The notes: generated by a model not told the origin, from the sequence alone. A stretch of 64,000 nt of DNA from Acidiparvus fluvialis (GCA_041263285.1 JBFSVS010000003.1:23725-87724); one strand, 5' to 3'; counted from the stretch's first letter, positions 1 through 8,629 are shown. Made by a program: numbers and translations.

Positions 1-678
1 AGCTTCAACCTGTTTAAGATATTTAACGGTGGCATAAGTAATGGGTGTCATCAGAACTTCATAAATCACTTTAGCAAAATACCCCGACACGACTAAATTT
101 AGAATAATGCCCACAGGGATCTGTCCCGTATGAAATCCAAAATTAATGATCAGCGAGTCGACGAGTTGTCCAGCGATGGTGCTACCAATCGTACGGGTCC
201 ATAATTTCTGACCCTTGGTCATAATCTTCATTTTGGCGAGGACATAAGAATTAACAAACTCACCGGCCCAAAAAGCAACCAGACTGAAGATCACCATGCG
301 AGGGACTTGACCTAGCACTGCCTCGAAAGCCATTTGATTCTTCCAGGCAGGATCATAGGGTAACCAAACCATAAAGGCGCACATTGCTGCCATCAGCGCC
401 GAGGCGAAGAAAGCAATCCAGATTGCTCTTCGAGATGCACCGTAGCCATAGACTTCGGTAAATATGTCACCGAAGATATAGGTGATGGGAAAAAGAAGTT
501 GGGCTCCACTAAATTGAATCTCAAAAGTGGAGTCCATGATGTTGAAGGAGCCAAAATTGGTAATCTTTTGGCCCACTAAATTTGAAACCATTAAAATAAC
601 CACATAGACATGAATAAGAGTATTCAGGTACTTAAATCGGTTGGAATCGAACGAATGATTTTTAATTTGAGTCTCCAT
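1..678 (-). CDS. yhhQ: Queuosine precursor transporter YhhQ (partial, C-terminus beyond window)
   Basis: Inner-membrane transporter of the YhhQ/DUF165 family, which imports queuosine precursors such as preQ0 or preQ1 for tRNA modification. Translating the minus strand from the ATG at 678 gives 226 codons with no stop before the window edge. It shows several hydrophobic segments and the family-type stretch LLFPITYIFGDIFTEVYGYG near residues 61-80, then a C-terminal region with PVGIILNLVVSGYFAKVIYE. It begins 5 nt after the stop of the glycosyltransferase gene, so it is probably the last visible gene of the same transcription unit. No strong ribosome site precedes the ATG. Identification rests on overall pattern and is good. 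The substrate is inferred, and no other queuosine gene is in the window. Confidence 0.85.
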   Translation of the reverse strand, partial: METQIKNHSFDSNRFKYLNTLIHVYVVILMVSNLVGQKITNFGSFNIMDSTFEIQFSGAQLLFPITYIFGDIFTEVYGYGASRRAIWIAFFASALMAAMCAFMVWLPYDPAWKNQMAFEAVLGQVPRMVIFSLVAFWAGEFVNSYVLAKMKIMTKGQKLWTRTIGSTIAGQLVDSLIINFGFHTGQIPVGIILNLVVSGYFAKVIYEVLMTPITYATVKYLKQVEA

Positions 679-683
679 AGGAT

Positions 684-2420
684 TTACCGAGTGTTAGGAG
701 GAGGTTGTGATGCGTTACGAGGGGCAAGTAATAAGTTTAAATCTTGATTTTGATCCAAAATAATCCATTGATCTTGTATCCCTTGAGGGATAAGCTTCCA
801 TATTTTAACTTTTGCAATCATTCTTATAGGGGCTTCTGGAAATAGCCGCTGCGTATCCGCTAACGCCTGTTCTATCTGAGTTGGTTTTTCATAAAAACGA
901 AGAGCTGCCTCCTCCGAAGACAGTCGCTCCTTGCCGAAACGAAGTTCACCAGTTCCTGCGACAACTCGGCAAGGCTTTTTTGAATAATAAGTAATCCCTT
1001 GAAAATAGGTTCCGAAGGATACCCATTCTGTATTGGCTGGAGATTGAATAACCCATTTTTTTACCGATTGAGGTGCAATATAATCCGAAAGTATGTGGAA
1101 AGTGAGTAAGAGCCCAACCATAGGTAAAAACAATACAGTAGCTAATATCTTTGTTGACGGTCTATAGGTAATTCGAAGAAATACGCCCGCCACTATAAAG
1201 ATTGAAAGAAGCGCAAAAGCTAAATAAAAAGATGGGGCGTCAGAAAGTTTTAAGCAGAGGTAGCCCAACAGTAAAGCACCAAGGAGTATAAGTTCAAAGC
1301 CTATAAAAGTTTGTTTAAGCGGGGCAGACTCGGAAGATTCATGAGTAGTGACTAGCAGCAAAAGGGGCAATAGCACTGGATAAATGTAGGGTGGAAGCTT
1401 GGAGCCGCTGAGGGAGAAGAAAGCGAGAACCCAGATCGAAAATATAAAAAGAAGACGCCTCAAGTGATCAGGGCTATTAGCCGCTAAGGGTTTTCTTGAC
1501 ATTAGAATAGGCTTCATTTCCCATAAACCCACAAGAGTAAAACGTGTCCAAGGAATTAGGCCAGCTAAAAGAAAAAGAATAAAATAGGATTTATCGATGA
1601 TCCAAATATCACTACCTTGCCGTGCGTGCTCATTGGTGGTGTATCGAATAAAGTTCTCATAAATAAAAAAGAAATAGGAATGACCCGGGTGGACTTGATT
1701 AACCCTCCAAAACCAAGGGAGAACTATGGCGGTGAAAAGTAAGATTCCTTCCCATCGAACTACTCTTCTAAGTAATTGAAAAGAACTGAAGCCTCCTTGG
1801 TAAATCAAGCCATAGATAAAGAGTGATCCTACGAACAAGACCAGGGCCACTGGGCCTTTCGTTAAGAAAGCTAAACCCAAGAAAGTCCAAACAGCCATTA
1901 TGGAGAGTCGGGGTCTCGCTTCGCCTGCAACTTCGGATTGAAGGAAGAATGCAAGTGACATCATTAGGAACGAGGTGAAAAGAGCGTCTAAAGTAAGGAT
2001 CTGGCTCATCGTGAAACCCATCAGAGAACTTAAGAGCGCAAGGGATGGCCAACCGATCGAAGAAGGATTGATCAATCGGGTAATTTTGCGACTTGCCCAA
2101 ATACAAAGACCAACCGCAATAACGAGAGGGGCTCTAGGAGCCCAATCATTAGCACCAAAACATTGAATCGATAGCGCTGAAATCCAGTATTGAAGAGGTG
2201 GCTTTTCAAAATAAAGGACGCCATTGAGGTGAGGCGTAAGCCAATCGCCCGTCGCCACCATTTCCCTTGCTATTTCGGCATATCTAGCTTCGTCGGGTTC
2301 CCATAGAGGTCTTAGACTCAGAGCTAAGATCGAAGTGCATACCCATAGAAGAATGTCTAGGAAGCGGGATGAACTTGACTTTAGTTTCTTAGTTATCAAC
2401 GTCACGTCCCATCGTGGCAT
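684..2420 (-). CDS. ArnT-like family 39 glycosyltransferase (polyprenyl-phosphate sugar donor)
   Basis: Multi-pass membrane glycosyltransferase of the PMT_2/ArnT group (GT-83/GT-39-like). These enzymes move a sugar from an undecaprenyl-phosphate carrier to lipid A or another envelope acceptor on the periplasmic side. It has 578 residues with about a dozen hydrophobic segments. The first periplasmic loop carries WEPDEARYAEIARE (residues 40-53; D43 and E44 are the usual acidic pair) followed by FEKPPLQYW (71-79), both family hallmarks. Its start overlaps the end of the ArnA-type decarboxylase gene by 32 nt, so the two are probably translationally linked. That neighbour makes a UDP-4-keto-pentose, which suggests a pentose-type modification, but the sugar and acceptor are inference. 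Confidence 0.85.
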   Translation of the reverse strand: MPRWDVTLITKKLKSSSSRFLDILLWVCTSILALSLRPLWEPDEARYAEIAREMVATGDWLTPHLNGVLYFEKPPLQYWISALSIQCFGANDWAPRAPLVIAVGLCIWASRKITRLINPSSIGWPSLALLSSLMGFTMSQILTLDALFTSFLMMSLAFFLQSEVAGEARPRLSIMAVWTFLGLAFLTKGPVALVLFVGSLFIYGLIYQGGFSSFQLLRRVVRWEGILLFTAIVLPWFWRVNQVHPGHSYFFFIYENFIRYTTNEHARQGSDIWIIDKSYFILFLLAGLIPWTRFTLVGLWEMKPILMSRKPLAANSPDHLRRLLFIFSIWVLAFFSLSGSKLPPYIYPVLLPLLLLVTTHESSESAPLKQTFIGFELILLGALLLGYLCLKLSDAPSFYLAFALLSIFIVAGVFLRITYRPSTKILATVLFLPMVGLLLTFHILSDYIAPQSVKKWVIQSPANTEWVSFGTYFQGITYYSKKPCRVVAGTGELRFGKERLSSEEAALRFYEKPTQIEQALADTQRLFPEAPIRMIAKVKIWKLIPQGIQDQWIILDQNQDLNLLLAPRNASQPPPNTR

Positions 2421-3435
2421 ACTCCAAGAGGAAATGTTCGAGGCTCTTTTTCAGGCTTTCGTCAATTCCAATGGTGGGCTTGAACCCAAAGGTTTGTTGA
2501 ATTTTATTAATACTAGGTGTTCGAGTGAGCACGTCCTGATAACCTTTCCCGTAAAAATCGCCGCTGCTTGAAATTTCAATTTGGCTAAGTGGTACATTAA
2601 GTTCTTTTCGCTTCGGATGATCTGCCCAAATACTTCTCAGTTTTTCCGCAATCTCTTTAACGCTATAGTCATTTTGAGGATTACCGATATTGAATATTTG
2701 TCCGTCCGCTTTATGATCCTTATTTTCAAGAATCATCATTAAGCCATTCATGGCATCATCCACATCAATGAAGCATCGACGTTGAGATCCTCCATCCACT
2801 AATTTAAGAGGTTCACCGTTAATTAGGTTCCAAATGAACTGAGTGACGAGCCTAGAACTTCCTTCTTTCGCAGCATGGAGACTATCGAGTTTTGGCCCCA
2901 TAAAATTAAAGGGTCTAAAAAGAGTAAATCTAAGATTCTGCTGCCACCCGTAAGCCCATATGATTCGATCTAAAAGTTGCTTAGACGTGCTGTAAATCCA
3001 ACGATCCATTGCGATAGGCCCAGTGACCAAGGGGCTCTTATCCTCATCAAACTCATCGTCAGGACACATGCCATAAACTTCGCTCGTCGATGGAAAAACA
3101 ATTCTTTTTTTGTATTTGACACAGTGCCGAATGACTTTCAGGTTTTCCTCGAAGTCTAACTCAAAGACGCGAAGAGGATTTTTTACATAAGTCGCGGGCG
3201 TTGCAATAGCCACTAGGGGGAGGATGACATCGCATTTCTTCACATGAAGTTCGATCCACTCTCTAGAAATCGTGATATCCCCTTGAGAAAAATGGAAACG
3301 AGGATGACCTAAGTACTCGGTCACTTTACTGGTCCCGAGATCCATTCCATATACTTCCCAATCGGTCGTATTTAGAATGCGATGAGTTATATGAGATCCG
3401 ATAAAACCATTGACTCCTAAGATCAAAATTTTCAT
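2389..3435 (-). CDS. Stand-alone ArnA C-terminal-type UDP-glucuronate decarboxylase (UDP-4-keto-pentose synthase)
   Basis: Short-chain dehydrogenase/reductase closely resembling the C-terminal half of ArnA, which oxidatively decarboxylates UDP-glucuronate to UDP-4-keto-pentose. Visible are the nucleotide-binding GVNGFIG (residues 7-13), LPLVAIATP (72-80), FPSTSEVYGM (114-123), the YxxxK pair Y148/K152 and SQRRCFID (217-224). S118, E119 and R220 match the ArnA decarboxylase residues S433, E434 and R619. The formyltransferase half of ArnA is absent, as in the stand-alone UDP-4-keto-pentose/UDP-xylose synthases described in Ralstonia. The ATG at 3435 is preceded by AAGG at about 5 nt; a GTG at 3441 is also in frame. 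The gene follows the dehydrogenase gene and overlaps the ArnT-like gene. No ArnB aminotransferase is present nearby. Confidence 0.88.
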   Translation of the reverse strand: MKILILGVNGFIGSHITHRILNTTDWEVYGMDLGTSKVTEYLGHPRFHFSQGDITISREWIELHVKKCDVILPLVAIATPATYVKNPLRVFELDFEENLKVIRHCVKYKKRIVFPSTSEVYGMCPDDEFDEDKSPLVTGPIAMDRWIYSTSKQLLDRIIWAYGWQQNLRFTLFRPFNFMGPKLDSLHAAKEGSSRLVTQFIWNLINGEPLKLVDGGSQRRCFIDVDDAMNGLMMILENKDHKADGQIFNIGNPQNDYSVKEIAEKLRSIWADHPKRKELNVPLSQIEISSSGDFYGKGYQDVLTRTPSINKIQQTFGFKPTIGIDESLKKSLEHFLLEYATMGRDVDN

Positions 3436-3461
3436 AGTCACCTTGTTGTCATCGATTGTTA

Positions 3462-4538
3462 TTAGTTAATCACAGAGGAATTGGATACCCTACAAATAAC
3501 CTTGCCGAAGTGTTGACCCGCTTCAAGATATTGTTGTGCTGCCGGATAATCCTTAAAATCGAAAACTTTATCAATAGTGGGCCTGAACGGGGCATTGATA
3601 CTACCCGATTCTACACATGCCAATAACTTAGCGAAATTGGAACGCTTTCCCATGTAAGAACCTAAAATGGAAATTTGACGAGCAAATAAAGACCTCAAAT
3701 TTAACGATACATCGGGTCCTGTTGTACTCCCACACGTGACAATACGACCACCTCTTCGACATGCCATCATGCTTGTTGTCCAAGTGGCTGGCCCAGTATG
3801 CTCAAAGACAATATCCACTCCTTTATTAGCAGTAATTTCTTTAACTCTCTCTAAGATATTTTCGCGATTACGATTGAGGACATGTGTGGCGCCGAGATCC
3901 CAGCATTTCACTGCTTTTTGATCGTCACCAACCACGACAATCGACTTCGCACCCACCATTTTGACTAGTTGAATGGCAGCCGTGCTAACGCCACTGCTCC
4001 CACCCCAAATAAGAACTGTTTCACCGAAACCCAAGTGAGCCTTTTCCATAAGCATTTCCCAGGCAGTCAGGTAAACAAGAGGAAACGCTGCGGCTTCTTC
4101 AAAAGTCCACCCCGAAGGGATTGGTAGCACATTCTGAATTGGGACATCTATGGTGGTGGAGGCTGTTCCATTTGTGTGATGTCCCATTACTTTGTAAGAC
4201 TTACACAGCATGTCATTACCGGATTGACACTCAAAACAAAAACCACAGCTTAAACCCGGAGCAATCATGACACCAGAGCCGAGGCCTAATCCAAAAGGCA
4301 ATGGGTGATGGGAGCCTATTTCTACAATTACTCCGGATCCATCAGATCCGGGAATTACTGGAAGAGGGAGCCGTATCCCTGGTAACCCACGCGTTGTCCA
4401 TAAATCTAGATGATTCAAGGCCATGCACTTCAAGGTTATACGAACAAAACCTTCCTGAAGAGCTTCGAGAGCTAACTCTTCGAGCCGGGGCGAACCGACC
4501 GCTCCGTGTTCTTTGATCACCCATGCACTTCGGTTCAT
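3462..4538 (-). CDS. Zinc-dependent medium-chain alcohol dehydrogenase
   Basis: Cytosolic NAD(P)-dependent zinc alcohol dehydrogenase (MDR superfamily), 358 residues. C38 in CMALNHLDLW and the PGSDGSG stretch (63-69) lie at the catalytic-zinc region. C98, C101, C104 and C112 form the four-cysteine structural zinc lobe. The Rossmann fold carries GGSSGVSTAAIQL around residues 185-197. It starts 3 nt after the gpsA stop with GGAG 9 nt upstream, so it is co-transcribed with cinA-plsY-gpsA. The substrate cannot be read from the sequence. Its placement before the UDP-sugar enzyme may be coincidental. Family assignment is certain; specific function unknown. Confidence 0.85.
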   Translation of the reverse strand: MNRSAWVIKEHGAVGSPRLEELALEALQEGFVRITLKCMALNHLDLWTTRGLPGIRLPLPVIPGSDGSGVIVEIGSHHPLPFGLGLGSGVMIAPGLSCGFCFECQSGNDMLCKSYKVMGHHTNGTASTTIDVPIQNVLPIPSGWTFEEAAAFPLVYLTAWEMLMEKAHLGFGETVLIWGGSSGVSTAAIQLVKMVGAKSIVVVGDDQKAVKCWDLGATHVLNRNRENILERVKEITANKGVDIVFEHTGPATWTTSMMACRRGGRIVTCGSTTGPDVSLNLRSLFARQISILGSYMGKRSNFAKLLACVESGSINAPFRPTIDKVFDFKDYPAAQQYLEAGQHFGKVICRVSNSSVIN

Positions 4539-4541
4539 TTT

Positions 4542-5534
4542 TTATGACTCCAAACCTGCAGGTCTAGCCAAAAGAATTTTCATAACGTCATCAGGCTTTC
4601 GACCGGACAGAAGATGATGAACAGCCTCTGTAATAGGCATTTCGAGATTGTGAGTGAGCGCTAACTTTAATGCAATTTCTGTAGCGTACTGTCCTTCCGC
4701 AACTTCTCCATTTAGAGTCTTCTGAGCATCATGGAGGTTACCTGTTCTTACCAGTTCCCTTCCCAATTTTCGGTTACGGCTCTGAGGACCCGTGGAGGTC
4801 AAAAGTAAATCCCCCATGCCGGCTAAGCCGTATGCCGTTTCAGACTTCCCTCCTGCAGACCTCACCAGACGAGTCATCTCCGCAAGACCACGGGTCATCA
4901 GTGCAGCCCTTGTATTATGGCCTAACTCAAGCCCATCGAGGACTCCCGAGGCTATGGCAAGAATGTTCTTAAGTGCCGAGCAGATTTGGGTTCCGATTAA
5001 ATCATCAGTAAGATAAATCCGCAAGAATTTAGAACTCAATATCGTTCGAAGATTTGCGTAGTCTTCGGTCAATTGGGGTACGGCTAAAACCATTGCGGAC
5101 GGTAACTGACGCGCCACCTCGTCCGCGAACGTAGGGCCCGTTAAAAACGACCATGGCTTTTGGGTTAACTTACTTAATCGCTCTGAGATGTAGGGAGATC
5201 CGTCGGAAAGTAATCCTTTAGTGGAGTGGATAAGGGTCTGATTAGCTACCAGACCCACAAAACTCTTTTCCCAGACCGAAAGTGTGACCTGTGAAGGAAG
5301 AGCAGAGACAATTACCGAGGAATCCATAATTTCGTCGGGGGAGGCCGAGAAGCTCAACGTCTTGGGAAAGGCCTGGGGAGAAATGAGGGGGTGCGACCGC
5401 GAATCGTTCAAGAGTTTTACCTTCTCTTCCGAGCGTGTCCATATGATCACTTGGTGACCACTGAGCGCAAAAGCAATGCCAAGACCGATCCCCCAGTTTC
5501 CTGAGCCAACAATGCCAATTTTTTGAGAATGCAT
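4542..5534 (-). CDS. gpsA: NAD(P)-dependent glycerol-3-phosphate dehydrogenase
   Basis: Reduces dihydroxyacetone phosphate to sn-glycerol-3-phosphate, the phospholipid backbone precursor. The protein has the N-terminal GSGNWG dinucleotide loop (residues 10-15 from the chosen start), a TGPTFADEVARQ segment and the catalytic-domain signature CSALKNILAIASGVLDGL followed by GHNTRAALMTRG, all typical of GpsA. The ATG at 5534 gives MHSQKIGIVGSGNWG, a normal GpsA N-terminus. A TTG at 5549 is also in frame. It follows plsY, whose product uses glycerol-3-phosphate, so the two act in consecutive steps and form an operon. Confidence 0.96.
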   Translation of the reverse strand: MHSQKIGIVGSGNWGIGLGIAFALSGHQVIIWTRSEEKVKLLNDSRSHPLISPQAFPKTLSFSASPDEIMDSSVIVSALPSQVTLSVWEKSFVGLVANQTLIHSTKGLLSDGSPYISERLSKLTQKPWSFLTGPTFADEVARQLPSAMVLAVPQLTEDYANLRTILSSKFLRIYLTDDLIGTQICSALKNILAIASGVLDGLELGHNTRAALMTRGLAEMTRLVRSAGGKSETAYGLAGMGDLLLTSTGPQSRNRKLGRELVRTGNLHDAQKTLNGEVAEGQYATEIALKLALTHNLEMPITEAVHHLLSGRKPDDVMKILLARPAGLES

Positions 5535-5552
5535 ACGCTTATCCCGCAAGGC

Positions 5553-6146
5553 TTAGAAATGAAAGGTGGGCTCTTCCTTTTTGAGTAGCCTGTCGATATT
5601 ACTTCGATGTTTCACAATAATGAGCAGGCTAAGGAGGACAATTAACCAAAAGTCAGTGCCCAAGGAGTCAAATAAATATGCAGTAAATAAAGGTAGAGAG
5701 AACGCTGCTGCAATGCTTGAGAGGCTCACGATACGTGTGATAAAGAAAAAAACAAAAAACACAAAAAGAGCCGCTAAGAGAAGATTTGATGAAGCAATAA
5801 CTAATGCCCCACAGAGAGTAGCGACACCTTTCCCTCCCTTAAATTTAAGCCAAGGAGTGAAGATATGTCCCAAAACACAACTAAGCGTCGCCCAAAAAAC
5901 CCAATCTGGGTGTCCCCAGGTTTTAACGAGAAGAACCGCTAGCACCCCTTTAGATAGATCACATCCCAGCGTGAGGATCCCGAGCAAAGATCCCCCAGCC
6001 CGCGCTACGTTCGTCGCCCCAATGTTGCCGCTTCCAAAATTACGGATATCTCCCTTGCCCTTCAGGTAGACCAATAGATATCCAAAGGGAATGGACCCTA
6101 GTAAAAACGCCAAAATCATCCATAGGAAAAAAGGGGAAGAATGCAT
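5553..6146 (-). CDS. plsY: Acyl-phosphate:glycerol-3-phosphate acyltransferase
   Basis: Inner-membrane PlsY, transferring the acyl group from acyl-phosphate to glycerol-3-phosphate (first acylation of phosphatidic acid synthesis). The 197-residue protein has five or so hydrophobic segments. Conserved motifs are GSIPFGYLL (17-25), the glycine-rich GSGNIGATN (38-46) and FKGGKGVAT near residue 105. It sits between cinA and gpsA. There is no Shine-Dalgarno. A TAAACT box lies exactly 6 nt before the ATG, so it may have its own leaderless promoter inside the cinA-plsY gap. Confidence 0.95.
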   Translation of the reverse strand: MHSSPFFLWMILAFLLGSIPFGYLLVYLKGKGDIRNFGSGNIGATNVARAGGSLLGILTLGCDLSKGVLAVLLVKTWGHPDWVFWATLSCVLGHIFTPWLKFKGGKGVATLCGALVIASSNLLLAALFVFFVFFFITRIVSLSSIAAAFSLPLFTAYLFDSLGTDFWLIVLLSLLIIVKHRSNIDRLLKKEEPTFHF

Positions 6147-6152
6147 TTTATT

Positions 6153-6158
6153 AGTTTA
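6153..6158 (-). promoter_or_regulatory. Putative leaderless -10 box of plsY
   Basis: Read on the minus strand, TAAACT is followed by AATAAA and then the plsY ATG. The same TAAACT-N6-ATG layout precedes cinA, bshC and truA. No clear -35 box is visible. Confidence 0.45.
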
Positions 6159-6172
6159 CTTGCTATAGGGTC

Positions 6173-7420
6173 TTAGGGGTTCCGATTCAAGATTTCTCTA
6201 CGTAAGAAGTCTAGAGCTAAGGCAGATGATCGTATTTGGATATCCAATCGACTGCCGTGTAAATGAAACTTCTTTGCGATGCTCCAACTCTTTCCGGTGA
6301 TCGCAATATAACCCTCGCCAAGGGATTCTTTCGAATAGGGATCCAACTCAGGACCCGCATTCCCCGTGATTCCAATGCTGTAGGTGCTCCCCGATTTTAC
6401 TCGAAGCGATTCTGCCAACTCCCTGGCAATCGCTTCTCCAGTGGGTCCATTCAAATGGAGTATTTCTTCAGAAATATCTAAGAGATCTTTTTTAAATCTG
6501 GGGGAATAGGCAACCACGCCGCCAACCAACACTGAGGAGGCGCCGGGAATTGAGCAAAGACGCGATGCGATCAAACCTCCGGTCATGCTCTCCGCAAGAG
6601 AGAGCGTTTCCGATCGATCTCTTAAGAGACTCAGTAGGGCGGATTCGAGTGAAATCTCGCCAAGCCCGACAAGATCGTCCGACAAAAACCGCACAAACTC
6701 ATTTGAGAGTGTGTCTAAATACTCGTTTGAAACATGGGATACCAAAAACTCAACTTGGGATAGGTTAGCGAGAACCGTCCATTCGGCTTCGGCGTACTTA
6801 GCCCGGAAAGGCTCTGTTCGGTCATTCAAAGTGCTCTCCGGGACCCCTGTAGTTACAAATCTTCGCGTATGCACTTTTTTTAGCCCAGCGGAAGGAATTT
6901 CTAACTCAGGTTGCACAAAAGTATCCCAAATCGAATGAAGTTCCTTCGGTACACCCGGTAAGAAAAAAAATAATTTTTTTTCTTCATTTTTTCTCAATGT
7001 GAGAAAGATACCCGGTGCCGTTCCAACTGAGTTAGATAGGGCGATTGCGCCCTTAGGCAAATATGCCTGCCTTAAATTACTTGGAGAAATTTCTCGGCCT
7101 CTTGAACGAAAGAATTGTGAAATTTCTTGAGCGATGGATGCTTGGTACTCAAGGGGTACCTCGAAGGCTTCGGCGATCGCTTCTCGAGTGAGGTCATCAA
7201 AGGTGGGGCCTAGACCCCCACACACAATAACGATATCGCTTCGATCACGGCTTTCTCGAAGGACCCTTACAATCTCTTCCTGAACATCCCCTACGATGCT
7301 TTTCCGAGTTAGGGATAAACCTAAAATTCTCAACTTCTCTGCAACCCAAGTCGAGTTCGAATCTTGGCGACGATGATTGAGAAGTTCGCTTCCTATGGCA
7401 ATAAATTCAATGGCTTTCAT
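6173..7420 (-). CDS. cinA: CinA-like nicotinamide-nucleotide amidohydrolase with MoCF-like N-domain
   Basis: Two-domain CinA protein of 415 residues, the usual family length. The N-terminal COG1058 domain (about 1-170) starts with AIEFIAIGSELL and has CGGLGPTFDD (67-76). The C-terminal PncC-type domain (about 255-415) has AESMTGG (276-282), where S278 aligns with the catalytic serine of AESCTGG, then YSPRFKKDLL and GITGNAGP. This family deamidates nicotinamide mononucleotide in NAD recycling; the N-terminal domain acts as a nucleotide pyrophosphatase in some members. The replacement of C by M in the AESCTGG motif and of TGIAGP by TGNAGP are small deviations. It is the first gene of the minus-strand block. 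Confidence 0.93.
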   Translation of the reverse strand: MKAIEFIAIGSELLNHRRQDSNSTWVAEKLRILGLSLTRKSIVGDVQEEIVRVLRESRDRSDIVIVCGGLGPTFDDLTREAIAEAFEVPLEYQASIAQEISQFFRSRGREISPSNLRQAYLPKGAIALSNSVGTAPGIFLTLRKNEEKKLFFFLPGVPKELHSIWDTFVQPELEIPSAGLKKVHTRRFVTTGVPESTLNDRTEPFRAKYAEAEWTVLANLSQVEFLVSHVSNEYLDTLSNEFVRFLSDDLVGLGEISLESALLSLLRDRSETLSLAESMTGGLIASRLCSIPGASSVLVGGVVAYSPRFKKDLLDISEEILHLNGPTGEAIARELAESLRVKSGSTYSIGITGNAGPELDPYSKESLGEGYIAITGKSWSIAKKFHLHGSRLDIQIRSSALALDFLRREILNRNP

Positions 7421-7426
7421 AAATTG

Positions 7427-7432
7427 AGTTTA
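7427..7432 (-). promoter_or_regulatory. Putative leaderless -10 box of cinA
   Basis: TAAACT, then CAATTT, then the cinA ATG on the minus strand. There is no Shine-Dalgarno. Only 35 nt separate cinA from the divergent gene at 7456, which leaves little room for an untranslated leader. Confidence 0.5.
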
Positions 7433-7455
7433 TCCTACACCACAGAGGGAGTTTC

Positions 7456-7743
7456 ATGATTATCCCAAGTCTTGATGATTTGATTATAGGTGATGATAGC
7501 GAAGGGTTAATCGAAGAACTCGGACGAGATTTTATTTACGCAGGTGGATGGTGCACCGCCTTTTTTTTAATACGGACGAAACGAGACTCCGAATCTTCTT
7601 GGGATAAACCTCTTCTCTGGGTTCACCGCTACCAGAAAATACAGGGGGGTTGGAAATTGATGGCTAAAGTGCATCTTACTCATGAAAATCAAATGAAGGC
7701 TCTACAAGCCCTGCTTGAAGACCTATCAAAGTATGAAGACTAG
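7456..7743 (+). CDS. Hypothetical protein, 95 residues
   Basis: I do not recognise this protein. It is acidic at both ends, with a central part rich in tryptophan and aromatics (GGWCTAFFLIRTK, LLWVHRYQKIQGGWKL), and no signal peptide or membrane segment. The pattern suggests a small globular beta-rich domain followed by a C-terminal helix (HENQMKALQALLEDLSKYE). GAGGGAG lies 6-7 nt before the ATG, a good ribosome site that supports a real gene. It diverges from cinA and precedes the CDGSH gene by 49 nt. Confidence 0.72.
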   Translation: MIIPSLDDLIIGDDSEGLIEELGRDFIYAGGWCTAFFLIRTKRDSESSWDKPLLWVHRYQKIQGGWKLMAKVHLTHENQMKALQALLEDLSKYED

Positions 7744-7792
7744 TTGTTGCAAATATGTTTTCTGATGTACAAATAGTTCTAACGGAGGTCTT

Positions 7793-8029
7793 ATGAAACC
7801 CACGATTGCTCAGAAATGTCCTTTTGCTGTTCCTGTAATCGAGGGGCAGACTTATTATTGGTGCTCCTGTGGATTAAGTAAAAAACAACCTTTTTGTGAC
7901 GGGGGGCATCAGGGAACTGAATTTAAACCTACACCTTATCAGGCGACCGAAACGAAGACGGTTCATTTTTGTGGATGTAAGCATTCGAAAAAAGGCGTCC
8001 TTTGTGACGGTTCCCACTCTTCAATTTAA
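7793..8029 (+). CDS. Double CDGSH iron-sulfur domain protein
   Basis: Small (78-residue) protein with two zinc-finger-CDGSH-like [2Fe-2S] motifs: CSCGLSKKQPFCDGGH in the first half and CGCKHSKKGVLCDGSH in the second. Each supplies three cysteines and one histidine. The spacing fits the consensus, but the first motif has G where CDGSH proteins normally have S, A or T. Bacterial tandem-CDGSH proteins are soluble and thought to handle electrons or Fe-S clusters; no membrane anchor is seen here. CGGAGG about 5 nt before the ATG is a strong ribosome site. Confidence 0.93.
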   Translation: MKPTIAQKCPFAVPVIEGQTYYWCSCGLSKKQPFCDGGHQGTEFKPTPYQATETKTVHFCGCKHSKKGVLCDGSHSSI

Positions 8030-8033
8030 GAGC

Positions 8034-8552
8034 TCAATATCGCTCAACTAGGATCTTTTTATGGTGGGCGACATGCCCTGCATTGACGTAAGCTAGATCA
8101 TTTGCAGATATCACATGGGAAGAGACTTCAGCTTTTCTCGAGAGATCAAAGGCGTTAAGGCTTGAGAGGAAGTAGATAGTTGATCTTCTTGAAGCATCCC
8201 AATCTTCTATCAAAGCTTCAAGGGACCTTGAATCGGCATGCGATGTAACCATCACCTGATCTTGATCGAGCGAGGGGAGTGGATGACCTAAGTCTCGAGC
8301 AATAGACATGATACGGAATAACATGATCCTTTCCCAATCAACGATATGGACTAACACTTCAAAAAGAGACCATTTCCCTTTTTCGTACCTAAAGTTGCCT
8401 CTTTTTTCATGAATGGTCCGAGAAAGATGGGCCAATTCAAGTCGCTGCACCTCGAGGGTGGTTAAAAGTGGAACATGAGGGGGTAGAAGCTGGAGATAGT
8501 TGCGGTGATATGTAGATAATTTTTCAGGATCAGGAAATTCAAATAACTCCAT
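8034..8552 (-). CDS. DinB/YfiT-like four-helix-bundle protein
   Basis: The 172-residue protein has the DinB superfamily layout: an N-terminal helix, KWSLFEVLVHIVDWERIMLF near residues 60-80 whose histidine is the first metal ligand, and a C-terminal NAGHVAHHKKILVERY with the remaining histidines. Members are often metal-dependent thiol transferases, including the bacillithiol S-transferase BstA. Because bshC and bshB1 lie about 1 kb away, a bacillithiol transferase role is plausible, but it is inference. The gene converges on the CDGSH gene with a 4-nt gap. Confidence 0.85.
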   Translation of the reverse strand: MELFEFPDPEKLSTYHRNYLQLLPPHVPLLTTLEVQRLELAHLSRTIHEKRGNFRYEKGKWSLFEVLVHIVDWERIMLFRIMSIARDLGHPLPSLDQDQVMVTSHADSRSLEALIEDWDASRRSTIYFLSSLNAFDLSRKAEVSSHVISANDLAYVNAGHVAHHKKILVERY

Positions 8553-8629
8553 AAAAGTCCCTATTAGGTTGTATGGCTAAAGTCTCTATCTTTCGGGGAT
8601 TACGTGCAACGTTTCTTTTTTTTACGCTG

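Noticed and set aside
5566..6069. 167-codon open frame antisense to plsY
   Set aside because: Basic, low-complexity translation with no ribosome site, opposite a complete conserved gene.
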